Origin: Paracoccus sp. MC1862
GTDB taxonomy: Bacteria; Pseudomonadota; Alphaproteobacteria; Rhodobacterales; Rhodobacteraceae
DNA length: 64,000 nt
Direction: 5' to 3'
Assembly (NCBI RefSeq): GCF_016617715.1
Contig: NZ_CP067225.1
Location: 1,302,001-1,366,000, forward strand
Positions within the stretch are counted from its first letter, which is position 1; each line of letters opens with the position of its first letter. The notes below the pieces were generated by a model. It was not told where the DNA came from. It did no database searches and saw nothing but the letters and a program-made list of their open reading frames with translations. Made by a program: the position numbers and the translations under genes. Positions 63,112 through 64,000 of the stretch are shown piece after piece.

Positions 63112-63747
63112 TCAGGGTCTCCAGTCGAGGAAATTGCCGAGGATGCGAAGGCCCAGCGCCTGCGACTTCTCGGGGTGGAACTGCAGGCCCAGGATGTTGT
63201 CGCGGCCCACCGCTGCCGTAACGGGGCCGCCGTAATCGACCGAGGCGACCAGGTCCTCGGGGCGCTCGGTGACGAAATGCCAGCCGTGGACGAAATAGGC
63301 GTGGCCGCCCGAAGGCACGCCGTCCAACACCGGATGCGGGCGGTGGAGGATCAGGTCGTTCCAGCCCATGTGGGGCACCTTCAGGCGGGGGTCCGAAGGG
63401 GCGATCCGTTCCACCCGGCCGGCGATCCAGCCGAAGCCCGGGGTCGGGCGGTATTCCAGCCCCTCGTCCGCCAGCATCTGCATTCCGACGCAGATGCCCA
63501 GAAAGGGGACGCCGCGCTGCGTCACGGCCCGCTCCAGCGCCTCGTGCAGGCCGGGGACGGCGTCGAAGGCCGCCCGGCAGGCGGGAAAGGCGCCGTCGCC
63601 CGGCAGGATGATCCGGTCGGCGCGGGCGATCACCTCGGGGTCGGACGTGACCTGAACCTCGGCGCCGCGTTTCGCGCCGACCAGCGCCACCGCCTTGGCC
63701 GCCGAATGAAGGTTGCCGCTTTCATAGTCGATCAGGGCCACGCGCAT
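63112..63747 (-). CDS. hisH: Imidazole glycerol phosphate synthase subunit HisH
   Basis: Glutamine amidotransferase that supplies ammonia to HisF in histidine synthesis. The 211-residue protein has the triad C86 in LGICVGMQML and His/Glu in LGLQFHPEKSQ near the C-terminus, and starts RVALIDYESGNLHSAAKAV. The ATG at 63747 is one base downstream of the hisB stop. A longer frame upstream covers hisB. Confidence 0.95.
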   Translation of the reverse strand: MRVALIDYESGNLHSAAKAVALVGAKRGAEVQVTSDPEVIARADRIILPGDGAFPACRAAFDAVPGLHEALERAVTQRGVPFLGICVGMQMLADEGLEYRPTPGFGWIAGRVERIAPSDPRLKVPHMGWNDLILHRPHPVLDGVPSGGHAYFVHGWHFVTERPEDLVASVDYGGPVTAAVGRDNILGLQFHPEKSQALGLRILGNFLDWRP

Positions 63748-63748
63748 C

Positions 63749-64000
63749 TTAAAGCGCCCCCTTGGTCGAGGGCAGCTCGTCCCCCATGCGCGGGTCCGGC
63801 TCGACCGCTTCGCGCAGGGCACGGGCCACGGCCTTGAAGGTGGCCTCGGCGATGTGATGCGCGTTCAGCCCGTGCAGCCGGTCCACATGCAGGGTGATGC
63901 CGCCATGGGTGGACAGCGCCTGGAAGAACTCGCGCACCAGTTCGGTGTCGAAGCTGCCGATCTTCTGCGCCGAGAAGGGCACGTTCCAGACAAGGAAGGG
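63749..64000 (-). CDS. hisB: Imidazoleglycerol-phosphate dehydratase, C-terminal part
   Basis: Truncated by the window end. The visible about 83 residues contain [40 protein letters not shown] and [16 protein letters not shown], the HisB C-terminus with its metal-binding HHIAEATFK. The stop is TAA at 63749-63751. It is monofunctional, as is usual in alphaproteobacteria, and forms an operon with hisH. Confidence 0.93.
   Translation of the reverse strand, partial: PFLVWNVPFSAQKIGSFDTELVREFFQALSTHGGITLHVDRLHGLNAHHIAEATFKAVARALREAVEPDPRMGDELPSTKGAL

Noticed and set aside
1..64000. CRISPR array or cas genes
   Set aside because: No regularly spaced identical repeats are present and no cas-like protein is encoded.
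1..64000. Intact insertion sequence or transposase
   Set aside because: No DDE/DEDD-type transposase frame or terminal inverted repeats were recognised, even around the damaged zone.

Overview
The window is high-GC DNA read as an alphaproteobacterium of the Rhodobacteraceae, most like Paracoccus. The basis is a complete RcGTA-type gene transfer agent (GTA) cluster, a PHB-type acetoacetyl-CoA reductase, a heterotetrameric sarcosine oxidase operon, and the gene order murA-DUF2948-hisD-UPF0262-LMW phosphatase, which I recall as typical of Rhodobacterales. No 16S or other taxonomic marker is present, so the genus is an inference.

Layout. 0-6 kb: phaB, a monofunctional catalase with a good terminator, a LysR gene broken by two homopolymer frameshifts, and an aminotransferase-RidA pair. 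6-13.6 kb: a decayed, rearranged zone. It holds a LysR pseudogene, a deleted and frameshifted second copy of the sarcosine oxidase genes, a LysR HTH joined in frame to a receiver domain, a histidine kinase cut off before its ATPase domain, a solute-binding gene that has lost its 5' end, a permease lacking its N-terminal half, a second permease with a disturbed 5' end, and an ABC ATPase with a TAG stop inside its signature motif. 13.6-21.6 kb: an intact GlxA-type regulator diverging from soxBDAG-folD-purU, a complete route from sarcosine to glycine plus formate via folate-bound one-carbon units. 22-29.9 kb: tRNA-Arg(CCT), a LacI-type regulator, a DUF411 protein, a UPF0173 hydrolase, gatCA, an Excalibur lipoprotein, an amidase, DUF952, pyrD and cysE.

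29.9-44.9 kb: a minus-strand GTA cluster (homologues of RcGTA g1-g15 including g3.5 and g10.1) with a DUF2793 fibre-type gene at its distal end. All open reading frames look intact. Three strong intrinsic-terminator-like hairpins, and a fourth weaker one, lie inside or just ahead of the operon, each shortly upstream of a structural gene start. 45.4-46 kb: relics of an FAD/NAD(P)-binding protein.

46.4-57.8 kb: an accessory catabolic segment with two paralogous LysR regulators, a Rieske oxygenase, an orphan periplasmic binding protein, a DUF1028/RidA/flavin monooxygenase row diverging from an M20 deacylase, a cell-wall-hydrolase relic, a DMT exporter and an Ldh-family oxidoreductase. 58-64 kb: an integrase fragment beside tRNA-Thr(GGT), then the housekeeping block murA, DUF2948, hisD, UPF0262, LMW phosphatase, and hisH plus partial hisB on the other strand.

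Main theme: one-carbon and methylamine catabolism next to a block of failed duplicates, and a complete GTA. I see no CRISPR array, no complete insertion sequence, and nothing I would claim as a wholly new biological system. The best leads are the internal GTA terminators, the mosaic decay zone, and a SoxD without its usual zinc ligands.
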